Counted from the first letter of the stretch, positions 26,766 through 36,527 are shown. The stretch: DNA of 64,000 bases from Dyadobacter chenwenxiniae (GCF_022869785.1 NZ_CP094997.1:620001-684000), one strand, 5' to 3'. Notes: a model not told the origin generated them from the letters alone. Program-made: numbers and translations.

Positions 26766-27548
26766 ATGTCTGTCGCGGATTTACCAGGAATAAAGCTTTT
26801 TGATCTGACGGGAAAAGTGGCTGTCATCACCGGAGGCTCCAAAGGTCTTGGCCTCGCCATGGCTGCCGGACTGGCTTCTGCCGGAGCCAATATTGTACTC
26901 GTCAACCGCAATGCAGCCGAAGCCGAGAAAAGCGCAGAGGAGTTGCGTAGTTTCGGAACACGGATTACCTCTTTCCCAACGGACATTACCAGCCCGGAAC
27001 AGACTGAGGCCATGGTGAAATTCGTGGTGCAGGTTTTTGGTAAAATCGATATTCTGATCAATAGTGCGGGGATCAATATACGCGGCCCGATTGACCAGCT
27101 TTCTCCGGCGGATTTCAATCAGGTTATGGAAGTGAATGTCAACGGCACGTGGCTTGCATCGCGTGCCGTTACGCCCATTATGAAGCAGCAACGAAGCGGC
27201 AAAATCATTAACCTAGCCAGCACGCTCGGGCTGGTAGGGCTGGCAAATCGTACGCCCTACACGGCCAGCAAAGGTGCGGTCGTGCAAATGACGCGCGCAT
27301 TAGCCATGGAACTTGCGCCTTTCAATATCAATGTCAACGCAATCTGTCCAGGTCCGTTCCTCACCGAAATGAACATTCCCATCGCCGACAGCGACGAAGC
27401 CCGCGACATCATCATCGGTGCCACCGCTCTGCAGCGCTGGGCCAATCTCCAGGAAATCCAGGGTGCCGCCATTTTCCTGGCTAGTGAAGCATCCAGCTAC
27501 ATGGTCGGGTCGATTTTAACCGTCGATGGCGGCTGGACGGCGCATTAA
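26766..27548 (+). CDS. Short-chain dehydrogenase, gluconate 5-dehydrogenase-like
   Basis: A 260-residue classical SDR: the cofactor loop GGSKGLGLAM near residue 20, NSAG, and the active site Tyr165-x3-Lys169 in TPYTASKG. The C-terminus SYMVGSILTVDGGWTAH is standard. Sequence features resemble 2-keto/5-keto-gluconate reductases, but other sugar alcohols are possible. It is cytosolic. The start codon lies two bases after the esterase stop, so the two form an operon. Confidence 0.92.
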   Translation: MSVADLPGIKLFDLTGKVAVITGGSKGLGLAMAAGLASAGANIVLVNRNAAEAEKSAEELRSFGTRITSFPTDITSPEQTEAMVKFVVQVFGKIDILINSAGINIRGPIDQLSPADFNQVMEVNVNGTWLASRAVTPIMKQQRSGKIINLASTLGLVGLANRTPYTASKGAVVQMTRALAMELAPFNINVNAICPGPFLTEMNIPIADSDEARDIIIGATALQRWANLQEIQGAAIFLASEASSYMVGSILTVDGGWTAH

Positions 27549-27552
27549 TTTT

Positions 27553-27584
27553 GAATGAGTGAATGAGTGAATGTGTGAATGAGT
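27553..27584 (+). repeat. Four tandem copies of an 8-base unit
   Basis: GAATGAGT is repeated at 27553, 27561, 27569 (as GAATGTGT) and 27577, right after the SDR stop codon, in the spacer between convergent genes. Confidence 0.8.
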
Positions 27585-27664
27585 TAAAAATTGTATGGGT
27601 CGAGATTAATGGGTTGGTGAGATGGTTGATTAAATGTAGCTCTGTTAATTTGCTGACTTATTTT

Positions 27665-27829
27665 TTAGGAATTCTCTTTCTTATCGTAGTAAAATCCCAC
27701 TGTTGCTCCAATAATAACGCCGATGAGTGCGCCAATGGGGCCTATAATAACTCCCAAGACAAGCCCACAGGCGATTCCTCCATTGAGCGGTGTGTTTAGA
27801 GACTGGATATCTTCTGATTTACTCTTCAT
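27665..27829 (-). CDS. Small glycine-zipper membrane protein
   Basis: A 54-residue protein, MKSKSEDIQS then a hydrophobic stretch with regularly spaced glycines (GLVLGVIIGPIGALIGVIIG) and a charged end YYDKKENS. It resembles glycine-zipper membrane peptides. An upstream in-frame ATG at 27895 would make 76 residues, but it lies upstream of the promoter element at 27875-27882, so the shorter start is preferred. Function unknown. Confidence 0.6.
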   Translation of the reverse strand: MKSKSEDIQSLNTPLNGGIACGLVLGVIIGPIGALIGVIIGATVGFYYDKKENS

Positions 27830-27874
27830 TTGTTCAGCTTTTTTATATGTGTGCAATGATGACTTTTTACTCCA

Positions 27875-27882
27875 CAAATGTA
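27875..27882 (-). promoter_or_regulatory. Promoter element for the small membrane protein
   Basis: On the minus strand TACATTTG matches TAnnTTTG, about 46 bases before the ATG at 27829. A matching upstream TTTG is not clear, so this is a partial match. Confidence 0.4.
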
Positions 27883-28523
27883 AATCGTTTTTCACAGGTT
27901 TTTGAAAATATCGTATAAGCGCCTCTTATCACGTGATGTAAATATTTTCTTTTAAAACATAATAAAAGCAATTCTCAATTAGTTATAACAGCTACGAACC
28001 GAACGGATGTTTGGTTCTCTCTTCTCTGCGGCATGTGGCCGAAAGATGGCTTGGAAAAAAGTGTTGAAAGGTTTTAGTGAAGGCACCATCATAATCATTT
28101 TTTGTGACAATTTATGGAATAAACAAGATTTAAGTGTCGTAATGACACGGTTATTGGTTATACGTTAAGTAACCTATGGTTATTTTCGAAGAAAACATAG
28201 TCAGAAAGCAGGAATGCTTGTTTATGTGAATTATATCATATCTTTTTGTACTCCCGGTTACTATTGGCCGGCTCCGTAAAGGCGGAGAAGGTAAGCAGCG
28301 CAAGTGTCGCTTTTGCTTCAACCCCCTCAAAAATTTATCGATTGTTCCCTGCGGAAAATACATTTCGCACAGGATAGGATGTTGCTGTTTTCTGATTGAA
28401 ATAATTGTGTTTAAATGACACTCTTTTTAACTGCCTATGATTACGCCCGAATGATAATATGACAGGACTAAGATTTTTCATTGTTTAACTATTTTTTAAC
28501 TATCTACTATCTATACTCTATTT
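27883..28523. other. Intergenic region upstream of the SusC gene, no gene seen
   Basis: About 640 bases without a convincing coding frame; a 70-codon minus-strand frame at 28151-28363 has no coding character. Features seen: partly repeated GGTTAT words at 28149-28185 and a degenerate AACTATCT/ACTATCT/ATACTCT run just before the SusC start. No clear promoter was found for the SusC gene. The length suggests regulatory DNA. Confidence 0.5.
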
Positions 28524-31500
28524 ATGGGGATTTCTAAACCTGAAAAAGACCGGGGCCTAAGCCGGTATTTTTTTTCCCTTTTTCTGACGTTCATCGTCAC
28601 GGCCGCTGCATTTGCTCAGGATGTTACGGTAAAGGGGAAAGTCAATGATGAGCAGTCGCAGGGGTTACCTGGCGTGAGCGTTGTAGTGAAAGGTACATCT
28701 GTGGGTACCGTTACAGATTTAGAAGGGAATTACACAGTTAACGCACCGGGAACAAGCACATTGGTGTTTTCATTTATCGGTTATATCACTCAGGAAATTC
28801 CTTTGGGTAATAAAACCAGCCTCGATGTTAAATTGCTTACCGACACGAAAGCTTTGGAAGAAGTTGTGGTCGTAGGTTATGGAACAGCAAAAAAGGCAAC
28901 ATTAACCGGTTCAGTAACAGCGGTTAAGGGTGGCGAATTGGCAAAAGCGCCAGCAGCTAACCTTTCCAACACATTGAGCGGCCGTCTGCCGGGGGTATCT
29001 GCGGTACAAGGCAGTGGTGAGCCGGGTTACGATGGTTCCGCCATCCGTATCCGTGGAACCAACTCCCTGGGTAACAGCAATGCACTGATCGTCGTGGATG
29101 GTGTTCCTAACCGTAGTGGTGGTTTGGACCGTCTGAACCCTGCTGACATTGAAAGCGTATCCGTTTTGAAAGATGCGGCTGCTGCGATCTACGGTTCACG
29201 TGCCGGTAACGGGGTTATTCTGATCACAACAAAAAGAGGTAAAACCGGAAAACCACAGCTGTCGTATGACTTCAATATGGGGATGGCCCAGCCTACCCGT
29301 ACGCCAACGATGTCTAACGCGTCGGAATATGCCGAAATCCGTAACGAGTTGCAGATTTATGACAACCTGGAAGTGGGTGAATGGCAAGGTGCTTTGCAAG
29401 GGTTTAATACCAACGGAGCTTACACCAGAAAAGACAATGGCAATGTATTAAATGCAGTTTTTACGCCGGACGACATGCAAAAATTCCGCGACGGAACTGA
29501 TCCTTTGATCCACCCGAATACAGACTGGTATGGCAGCGTGATCCGTAACTGGTCACCACAACAGCGTCACAACTTGCAGTTGACCGGTGGTAGCGACAAC
29601 ATCAGATACATGGCATCGCTTGGACACATTAACCAGGAAGGTAACTATGTCAATTCTGCAACGGGTTATAAGCAGTATGATATGCGTATCAACCTGGATA
29701 CAAAAATCAACAAATATGTAAGTGCGAACCTTGGTTTGACGCTTCGTGAAGAATTCCGTCGTTTCCCAAATGGTGGTGGCGCGGGTGATATCTTCCGTAT
29801 GTTGATGCGTGGTAAACCAACTGAAATCGCGATCTGGCCGGACGGAAGACCCGGTCCTGATATCGAAAATGGTCAGAACCCGGCGGTTATTACAACAAAC
29901 ACAACGGGTTATAACCACGACAAACGCGACTACATCCAAACCAACGGATCCATTGAAATCCTTATTCCGGGTGTAGAAGGTTTGAAAGTAAATGCAATGG
30001 CTGCGATTGATAAGCAGATTCGCCGTCAGAAATCGTTTCAGAAGCCATGGACGCTTTATTTTTGGGATAAAAAAACCTATGAAGCGGATGGAACTTCTCC
30101 ATTCCTGACAGGAACAGTTCGCTCGACATTCAGCGATCCCCGTTTGACTGAAACAGCATCGCAGGAATTGTCGATCCAGTTGACAGGCCAGGTTTCTTAC
30201 GAGAAAAAAATCAATGACCACAATTTCAACATCATGGCTGGAATCCAGCGTGAAAAAGTAGATGCGGATGGATTTTTTGCTTACCGTCGCTACTTTATCT
30301 CACCGGTTGTAGATCAGCTTTTTGCAGGCGGAACGCCTGAGCAAAACATTGGTAACTCAGGAAGTACTACAGTAAACGGCCAGACTTACAACAACACAGA
30401 TCTGTTCACCAGGGCCCGTTTGAGCTATTTTGGTAGAGCAGGTTATAACTTCAAAGAGAAATACCTAGCTGAGTTCCTTTGGCGTGTAGATGGTTCTTAT
30501 GTATTCCCGCAGGATGGCCGTTTCGGTTTCTTCCCAGGGGTTTCGGCAGGTTGGAGAATTTCGGAAGAGGATTTCTGGAAGGGCAATATCAACTTCCTGA
30601 ACAATGTGAAAATTCGCGGTTCATGGGGACAAATGGGTGCTGAGCCTTATTTGGTCGGAACAGAAATCCTTGCTGAATACCAATACTTATCTACAATGGG
30701 TTTTGGTTCTTATGTAATCAACGATCAGGTGGCTAAAACACTTCTTGAATCGCGTGTTGCCAACAAAGCATTTACATGGGAGGTTGCCAACAACATGAAC
30801 TTCGGTATCGAGGGTACATTGTTCCGTGACAGGATCGCATTCGAATTTGACTACTTTGTTAACAATCGTTCGAATATCCTGATCCCGAAAACAGGTTCTA
30901 CGCCTTCAAGTGCGGGTATTGATGGAAAACTTCCTCCCCAAAACCTTGGTAAACTGCAAAACAAAGGATGGGAATTCAAAGTAAGTTATGACGGCAGCGC
31001 AAAGGACTTTACATACTCTGTGAGTGTGAATGGTGGTTATGCCAAAAACCAGATCAAATTCTGGGATGAAACGCCGGGAGCACCTGCGTACCAGCAAACA
31101 ACCGGAATGCCTTATAACTCATTCCTGGCTTACCAATACGACGGTGTATTTAAAGATCAGGGAGAAGTTGATTCCAATCCATTGGATTACAAGGGTATCA
31201 CTGGTACGATCCGTCCCGGTGACATGAAGTTCAAGGATGTGAATAATGATGGAAGAATCACTGCTGATGACAAAGTGAGATCCGAAAAAACAAACCGTCC
31301 GCAATTCACCGGCGGTGCGGCGATTAACCTGGGTTACAAAGCATTTGACCTTTCAATCTTGTTCCAGGGCGCATTGGGTGGCTTGCAGTACATCGGACAA
31401 ACTGAATCCGGTGATATTGGTAACTACCTGAAATATGCTTACGATAACCGTTGGACGATCGACAATCCAAGTTCAACAGAGCCAAGGCTTGCAAACAGAA

Positions 31501-31778
31501 ACAACACTTATTATACCAATTTTGATAATGCTGGTGCCAACACTTACTTCTTGAGAAGCAACAATTATTTGCGTCTTAAAAACATAGAGCTTGGCTACAA
31601 CCTGCCTTCTGAAATAGGAAGCAAAATCGGTTTGGGTAATTTGAGGGTGTATGTAAATGGACTTAACCTGTTCACATTCGATAAGATCAAAATCTGGGAT
31701 CCTGAATCGACCAGCTCAAACGGACAATACTATCCGCAGTCAAGAGTACTTAATGCAGGTGTACGTGTAACTTTTTAA
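28524..31778 (+). CDS. SusC/RagA-type TonB-dependent outer-membrane transporter
   Basis: A 1084-residue protein. After a signal peptide (about residues 1-32, ending AAAFAQ), a carboxypeptidase-regulatory-like domain follows (VTVKGKVNDEQSQGLPGVSV, FSFIGYITQEI). Then comes the TonB-box region LEEVVVVGYGT, the plug (AIRIRGTNSLGNSNALIVVDG, VLKDAAAAIYGSRAGNGVIL) and a large beta-barrel ending NAGVRVTF. SusC proteins import oligosaccharides or other large nutrients, energised by TonB, with a SusD lipoprotein as lid. The SusD gene starts nine bases downstream. The substrate is unknown; no sugar hydrolase lies in the same operon. Confidence 0.95.
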   Translation: MGISKPEKDRGLSRYFFSLFLTFIVTAAAFAQDVTVKGKVNDEQSQGLPGVSVVVKGTSVGTVTDLEGNYTVNAPGTSTLVFSFIGYITQEIPLGNKTSLDVKLLTDTKALEEVVVVGYGTAKKATLTGSVTAVKGGELAKAPAANLSNTLSGRLPGVSAVQGSGEPGYDGSAIRIRGTNSLGNSNALIVVDGVPNRSGGLDRLNPADIESVSVLKDAAAAIYGSRAGNGVILITTKRGKTGKPQLSYDFNMGMAQPTRTPTMSNASEYAEIRNELQIYDNLEVGEWQGALQGFNTNGAYTRKDNGNVLNAVFTPDDMQKFRDGTDPLIHPNTDWYGSVIRNWSPQQRHNLQLTGGSDNIRYMASLGHINQEGNYVNSATGYKQYDMRINLDTKINKYVSANLGLTLREEFRRFPNGGGAGDIFRMLMRGKPTEIAIWPDGRPGPDIENGQNPAVITTNTTGYNHDKRDYIQTNGSIEILIPGVEGLKVNAMAAIDKQIRRQKSFQKPWTLYFWDKKTYEADGTSPFLTGTVRSTFSDPRLTETASQELSIQLTGQVSYEKKINDHNFNIMAGIQREKVDADGFFAYRRYFISPVVDQLFAGGTPEQNIGNSGSTTVNGQTYNNTDLFTRARLSYFGRAGYNFKEKYLAEFLWRVDGSYVFPQDGRFGFFPGVSAGWRISEEDFWKGNINFLNNVKIRGSWGQMGAEPYLVGTEILAEYQYLSTMGFGSYVINDQVAKTLLESRVANKAFTWEVANNMNFGIEGTLFRDRIAFEFDYFVNNRSNILIPKTGSTPSSAGIDGKLPPQNLGKLQNKGWEFKVSYDGSAKDFTYSVSVNGGYAKNQIKFWDETPGAPAYQQTTGMPYNSFLAYQYDGVFKDQGEVDSNPLDYKGITGTIRPGDMKFKDVNNDGRITADDKVRSEKTNRPQFTGGAAINLGYKAFDLSILFQGALGGLQYIGQTESGDIGNYLKYAYDNRWTIDNPSSTEPRLANRNNTYYTNFDNAGANTYFLRSNNYLRLKNIELGYNLPSEIGSKIGLGNLRVYVNGLNLFTFDKIKIWDPESTSSNGQYYPQSRVLNAGVRVTF

Positions 31779-31787
31779 GAATTAGAA

Positions 31788-33668
31788 ATGAAACTGAATT
31801 ATAAACATTGGATATTTTTAGCTGCACTGGGCTCGATCGGGCTGGTGTCATGCGACACGGAATTCCTGGACGTAACGCCTCCGACCGAAATCCCGTCAGA
31901 AGAAGTTTGGAAAGAAGGCGCTTTGGCCGAAGGTTTTGTAACGGGTATTTATGCAGGTCTTCAGCAAGGGGGATTCAGTGAGCAAATGCTTGCTTCCCTG
32001 ACTGACGAGGCGGTATTTACGCACACAGGCCGAAACATTAACACGGTGAACGAAGGAAGTTTAAGCCCTTCAAACCTGGGCTGGGTGGATGATACCTATG
32101 GCTGGGGGCCCATGTTTACACGGATTCGGGCCACAAACCTGGCGTTGGCTAATCTTCCGACAGCGACTTTCACAGACGAAACGCTGAAAGCACGTCTGAT
32201 GGGCGAAACTTACTTTTTACGCGCCTATTACTATCAGCAACTTGTTCGCTACTACGGTTCAGCCCCGATCATCACCAAGGTTTACAACCTGAATGAAGAT
32301 TACTCCGTAGCACGGAACACGTTTGAAGAATGCGTAAACCGTATTGTTACTGACCTTGACAGTTCTGCATTGTTGTTAAAAGGCAAAACACTGGTGAAAG
32401 GTCGTGCGAGTGAAGCAGCTGCATTGGCACTGAAATCGAGGGTGTTGCTATATGCTGCGAGCGATTTGCATGACATGCCTACCGCGAAAGCCAAATCAAG
32501 TGTGATTGCCGCATATCCTAATCCTGAGTTTCTTGGTTATATTTCAGGAGACAGAAAGGCGCGTTGGACGGCTGCGCAGGCTGCTGCAAAAGTGGCACTG
32601 GCTGCAACGGATGGAGGTTACAAACTCAATCTGACTGCTCCCGTAACTCCTGCGCAGGGAAAAACCAATTACATTTCAATTGCCATGGGTGGCGCCAGCG
32701 CTGATAAATCACTGGATGCGTCAGCTGCTAATGAAATCATTTTCGGTCGTTATTTCACGGCCAGCCTCAGTGAAGGCGCTCGCCAGATGGGCTTGAACAA
32801 TGGTCCTAACGGCTACCACAACTGGGCTGGAAACACGCCTATCGGCACATTGGTTGACGATTATGAATTGATGGACGGAACGCGTTTTAGCTGGACAAAC
32901 CCAGTTCACAAAGCAGCTCCTTACAAAAATCGCGACCCACGTTTCTATGCAACCGTCATGTATGATGGTGCAGATTGGAAACCACGTCCTTCGGATGCAA
33001 AAGATCCGGCAAACCAGATTCAGACAGGTGCATATGACCTTTTAGATGACAAAGGAGCATTGATCAACCGCAAAGGATTGGATACACGCAGCAGCTCAAT
33101 CGAAGACTGGAATGGAAGCCGGACTGGTTATTACATGCGTAAGTTTATTGATCCAAACCCTGCATTGTATGATAACACCGACCGTCAGAACATCCCATGG
33201 CCATTCCTTCGCACCACCGAGGTTGTTTTCAACTATATTGAAGCGAGCATTGAAGTGGGTCAGGAAGCAGAAGCTTTACTGTGGTTGAACAGGATCCGTT
33301 TCCGTGCAGGTATGCCAGCTTTGAAAGTGAGCGGAGCAGCTTTGAAAGAGGCCTACCGTCACGAAAGAAGAATCGAAATGGCTTATGAGGAGCAGCGTTA
33401 TCATGATGCGCGTCGCTGGATGATCGCCAAGGAAACATTGGGTCGCCCATTAGCCTACATTAACGTGCTGGGTAAATTCAAGGCGGGTAAGTCTATGAAA
33501 GAGCCATATCACTATGATACGGATGTTTATACTTACACCTACACGCCGGTTGTGGAGAAATCGCACGAAAACCGCACCTGGGTTGATAAAATGTATTTCC
33601 GTCCGTTCAGCCGTGACGAGATCAACCGTAATGCTAAATTGGTTCAAAACCCGGGTTACGATAAGTAA
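31788..33668 (+). CDS. SusD/RagB-type outer-membrane nutrient-binding lipoprotein
   Basis: A 626-residue lipoprotein with a lipobox GLVSC (Cys22). TPR-like helical SusD fold: FLDVTPPTEIPSEEVWKE at the start, ATNLALANLPTA, the ETYFLRAYYYQQLVRYYG helix, AALALKSRVLLYAA and a C-terminal EYRHERRIEMAYEEQ-like helix (here EAYRHERRIEMAYEEQRYHD). It covers the SusC barrel and binds the ligand at the cell surface. It closes the operon and is followed by a strong terminator. Confidence 0.95.
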   Translation: MKLNYKHWIFLAALGSIGLVSCDTEFLDVTPPTEIPSEEVWKEGALAEGFVTGIYAGLQQGGFSEQMLASLTDEAVFTHTGRNINTVNEGSLSPSNLGWVDDTYGWGPMFTRIRATNLALANLPTATFTDETLKARLMGETYFLRAYYYQQLVRYYGSAPIITKVYNLNEDYSVARNTFEECVNRIVTDLDSSALLLKGKTLVKGRASEAAALALKSRVLLYAASDLHDMPTAKAKSSVIAAYPNPEFLGYISGDRKARWTAAQAAAKVALAATDGGYKLNLTAPVTPAQGKTNYISIAMGGASADKSLDASAANEIIFGRYFTASLSEGARQMGLNNGPNGYHNWAGNTPIGTLVDDYELMDGTRFSWTNPVHKAAPYKNRDPRFYATVMYDGADWKPRPSDAKDPANQIQTGAYDLLDDKGALINRKGLDTRSSSIEDWNGSRTGYYMRKFIDPNPALYDNTDRQNIPWPFLRTTEVVFNYIEASIEVGQEAEALLWLNRIRFRAGMPALKVSGAALKEAYRHERRIEMAYEEQRYHDARRWMIAKETLGRPLAYINVLGKFKAGKSMKEPYHYDTDVYTYTYTPVVEKSHENRTWVDKMYFRPFSRDEINRNAKLVQNPGYDK

Positions 33669-33689
33669 TTGTTTTTGAAATCCTTGTTG

Positions 33690-33728
33690 GAAGCCATGTC
33701 CGTTTTGGGGCATGGCTTCTTTGTTTTT
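33690..33728 (+). terminator. Terminator of the SusC-SusD operon
   Basis: GAAGCCATG and CATGGCTTC form a perfect 9-bp stem with a 12-base loop, followed by TTTGTTTTT. Confidence 0.85.
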
Positions 33729-33798
33729 AACACGGGCATAATTTTTAGCTTAATAAAACAGACTCCGCCCAAGGCGTCGGTATTCGCTATTAATTATC

Positions 33799-34143
33799 AT
33801 GAAAAAACGACAAATGTTCTTCGAAATGGGCTTACTGCTGATCTCTGTTTTATATGGATTCGGCGTTATCAGCTCAACATTCCCTGGCGGTAATATCCAG
33901 AAGGCAGACATTGTCAAAAAAGCAACCGTAATCGAACTTGAAAAGCGCGTGCAGGTTCGGCCCGAAGATCTGCCTGAAAAAGTGCGGAATGCATTGAATG
34001 ACAAGTCCTATGCAGGATGGACGATTTCAGATGCCTACCTGGTCGTTGCCGATGATGGCGGTTCCTATTATGAACTTGTTGTCCGCAAGGCTGACGAGCA
34101 GTCCCGCATGAAGATTAATAAAGACGGTCAGGTTCTTAATTAA
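33799..34143 (+). CDS. PepSY-like small exported protein, copy 1
   Basis: A 114-residue protein with a hydrophobic N-terminal segment (residues 7-27). The domain at residues 50-114 reads VQVRPEDLPEKVRNAL, AGWTISDAYLVV, SYYELVV and INKDGQVLN. This matches the PepSY-like (DUF2874) pattern of a helix followed by strands ending in a DGxxL turn. It is clearly paralogous to the product of 34328. The role of such proteins is unclear; the fold is related to protease-inhibitor-like modules. The pair is tandem but each copy seems to have its own control. Confidence 0.8.
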   Translation: MKKRQMFFEMGLLLISVLYGFGVISSTFPGGNIQKADIVKKATVIELEKRVQVRPEDLPEKVRNALNDKSYAGWTISDAYLVVADDGGSYYELVVRKADEQSRMKINKDGQVLN

Positions 34144-34220
34144 TGCAGGCGTGGAGATTAATCCCACAAAACGTGGATTTCGCTCGACACAACCACATGT
34201 TCATATAGATATGTAACTAA

Positions 34221-34247
34221 TTGATTATTAATGTATTGTTAGTTTTG
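34221..34247 (+). promoter_or_regulatory. Possible promoter for the second PepSY-like gene
   Basis: TTG at 34221-34223 and TAGTTTTG at 34240-34247 (a TAnnTTTG match) with a 16-base spacer. It would give a leader of about 75 bases. The spacing is slightly short. Confidence 0.4.
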
Positions 34248-34327
34248 GCATAATGATGTTAGGACTCCGGGCAACAGTGCGAGTGCACAGAAACGCCAAA
34301 TAAAACAAGTTCAAAAGAACCTACATT

Positions 34328-34669
34328 ATGAAAAAGCTAATAGTATCGGCATTTGCCCTAGGACTTATCTCTTTCGCTTCTGTTCAGGCCACGGCGCAAA
34401 CAGCACAGTCTGCTCAGACGGAAACAAAGCAGGAGACGACCACAAAAACTACTACAACTTCCAAGGAAGATAAGGTAGCGGTCAAACCGGAAGACCTTCC
34501 GGAAGGCATTAAGAAGACAATTAAAGGAGAGGAATTCTCGGGTTGGACTGTGAAAAAAGCCTTTCTTGTGAAAGAAGGTGACAAGAGTGAATATTACGAA
34601 TTGCAAGTTGCCAAGGGCGAAGAAAGCGCCCGGGTAAAACTGGATAAAGACGGAAATAATGTGGGATAA
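34328..34669 (+). CDS. PepSY-like small exported protein, copy 2
   Basis: A 113-residue protein with a Sec signal peptide ending ATAQ (about residue 24). A low-complexity Gln/Thr/Glu linker (residues 25-48) follows, then the same domain as copy 1: VAVKPEDLPEGIKKTI, SGWTVKKAFLV, EYYELQV and LDKDGNNVG. About half of the aligned domain residues are identical between the copies, pointing to an old tandem duplication. A terminator follows. Confidence 0.82.
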   Translation: MKKLIVSAFALGLISFASVQATAQTAQSAQTETKQETTTKTTTTSKEDKVAVKPEDLPEGIKKTIKGEEFSGWTVKKAFLVKEGDKSEYYELQVAKGEESARVKLDKDGNNVG

Positions 34670-34697
34670 AAAATAGTTTTTTTCCACATTTTCAGAG

Positions 34698-34730
34698 AAC
34701 AGCCGGGAAAGATTTCGGCTGTTTTGTTTT
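34698..34730 (+). terminator. Terminator after the second PepSY-like gene
   Basis: AACAGCCG and CGGCTGTT stem with a short loop, followed by TTGTTTTG. Confidence 0.75.
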
Positions 34731-34793
34731 GTATAAAAAGCTGTTATCCTTAACATTGCCCTTCCCTAAATACTTAACAGTTTTCTGAATTGA

Positions 34794-36527
34794 ATGTTAA
34801 AACCTTTACATTACCCCATCTGTGTTTTTTTGCTGGTAACAGGAATGTTTAATTGCACCGGCGGCAAGTCAAAAACTAAAAATAAACCCCTCGCTCAGAC
34901 GGCCTCGCAGTCGGGCAAAGCCATTTATACCACACATTGCATTTCCTGCCATGCACTCGAACAGGAAGAAATAGGCCCGAAACTGGGTGGCGTAACGAGT
35001 TTGCTATCCACACCTGAACTTGTTGCATTTATTAAAAATCCGAACGCTGCCATTGAAGCTGGAAACAAGCGGGCTGTGAACCTCACCAAGCGTTACAAGA
35101 TGATTATGCCTCCCTTTGACTTTTTGAAAGATGACGAGATTAAATCCATTCTTTCGTACATCGCGGAGGAAACCCAAGCGCATAATATCAAGCCGCTACA
35201 AGTTAATTTGGACGAATCGGGCCATACAGCAGAACGACTAACCAGGCCAGTCACACTTTCCGGTTTGAAAATTGAAACGGAAGAATTTGCCATCATGCCT
35301 GTGTCTTCTGAAAAAATGCCCAGAACGAGAATTGCGAATATGCGTACAAGCCCCGCGCACGACGGCGCACTTTTTGTCAGCGATCAGCGTGGTTTGATTT
35401 ACAGGGTCAAGGGTGGTAAGCCAGGCATATTCCTGGATATCAGGCCACTCATTGAAGATTATATTAATGAACCGGGCTTGGGAACCGGACTCGGAAGTTT
35501 CGCTTTTCATCCCGATTATCTGGAAAACGGCTTGATCTACATCACCCACACCGAAGCATTCAAAGGGAAAAAAGCCGATTATGAATACCATGATTCCATG
35601 AAAGTTGCGCTGCAATGGGTTGTTTCGGAATGGAAGAACAATGATGTAAAGAGCGAGACTTTTACAGGAAAAAGGCGGGAACTGATTCGTATTAATGTTC
35701 CGGGAAATGTGCACGGGATACAGGACATTGGTTTTGTTCCGGATATTAAAAAGAAAGATAAAGATTACGGATTGCTATACATAGGCACTGGCGACGGTGG
35801 TTCGACTATCGGCGGCTATCCCGCACTTTGCCATGATCTGCATTCTCTGCTCGGGACCATTATCCGCATTGATCCGCTTGGGAAGAACGGCAAAAATGGG
35901 AACTATGGCATTCCGGCAGATAACCCATTCGCGGATAGGCCTGATCCGAAGGTCAGAAAAGAAATTTATGCCTATGGTTTCCGCAATCCGCACCGCATGT
36001 CCTGGAATATGACCCATGGCAAAAGAATGTTCAGCACAGAAATTGGTGAGGCCAATTTTGAGGAGATCAACATTATTGAGAAAGGCGGAGATTATGGTTG
36101 GAACATTCAGGAGGGGAATTACGGTATATCTCCCAAGGACCTGAAAAATGTATTTAAACCCGAAAAACCTTCTTCGACATTCGTCAAACCCTATGCATTG
36201 TACGACCATATCGATGGTGCTGCCATCAGTGGAGGCGCTGTGTATGAAGGTGATATTACGGTTTTGAAAAACAAATATCTGTTCGGTGACATTGTCAGCG
36301 GCCGCATATTTTATACCAATGTTGACAAGACTCTGTCCGACAGCACTGTGCGTGAATTGAGCATTATTCAGGACGGAAAAGACACAAGTCTTCGTGAAAT
36401 GACAGGCTCCAAGCGCGTGGATCTGCGGATTGAATATGATGTTTTTACAAAGAACCTTTACATCATGACCAAAAGCGACGGTAAAATCAGAAAAGTGACC
36501 GCTGCACATTTACACAAAAATCCCTGA
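34794..36527 (+). CDS. Cytochrome c - glucose/sorbosone dehydrogenase fusion lipoprotein
   Basis: A 577-residue protein with a hydrophobic start and a possible lipobox MFNC. Residues 35-125 form a small class I cytochrome c, with CISCH at Cys49-His53 and a likely Met ligand in MIMPPF. Residues about 160-575 are a GSDH six-bladed propeller (RTRIANMRTSPAHDGALFVS, GTGLGSFAFHPDY, DIGFVPD, GLLYIGTGDGG, YGFRNPHRMSWN, GDYGWN). The family uses PQQ to oxidise aldoses; here the c-heme is built in to accept the electrons. It is a single gene. Confidence 0.92.
   Translation: MLKPLHYPICVFLLVTGMFNCTGGKSKTKNKPLAQTASQSGKAIYTTHCISCHALEQEEIGPKLGGVTSLLSTPELVAFIKNPNAAIEAGNKRAVNLTKRYKMIMPPFDFLKDDEIKSILSYIAEETQAHNIKPLQVNLDESGHTAERLTRPVTLSGLKIETEEFAIMPVSSEKMPRTRIANMRTSPAHDGALFVSDQRGLIYRVKGGKPGIFLDIRPLIEDYINEPGLGTGLGSFAFHPDYLENGLIYITHTEAFKGKKADYEYHDSMKVALQWVVSEWKNNDVKSETFTGKRRELIRINVPGNVHGIQDIGFVPDIKKKDKDYGLLYIGTGDGGSTIGGYPALCHDLHSLLGTIIRIDPLGKNGKNGNYGIPADNPFADRPDPKVRKEIYAYGFRNPHRMSWNMTHGKRMFSTEIGEANFEEINIIEKGGDYGWNIQEGNYGISPKDLKNVFKPEKPSSTFVKPYALYDHIDGAAISGGAVYEGDITVLKNKYLFGDIVSGRIFYTNVDKTLSDSTVRELSIIQDGKDTSLREMTGSKRVDLRIEYDVFTKNLYIMTKSDGKIRKVTAAHLHKNP

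Noticed and set aside
27830..27895. Longer start for the glycine-zipper protein
   Set aside because: It would begin upstream of the best promoter element (27875-27882), and the extra residues add nothing recognisable.
28151..28363. 70-codon minus-strand frame upstream of SusC
   Set aside because: Residue composition is not protein-like (Arg/Pro/Ser-rich with no pattern) and there is no promoter or ribosome site.
29553..30221. 222-codon minus-strand frame inside the SusC gene
   Set aside because: Shadow of a highly recognisable plus-strand gene.
35775..36509. 244-codon minus-strand frame inside the sorbosone dehydrogenase gene
   Set aside because: Antisense shadow; composition rich in Phe, His and Ile typical of such frames.
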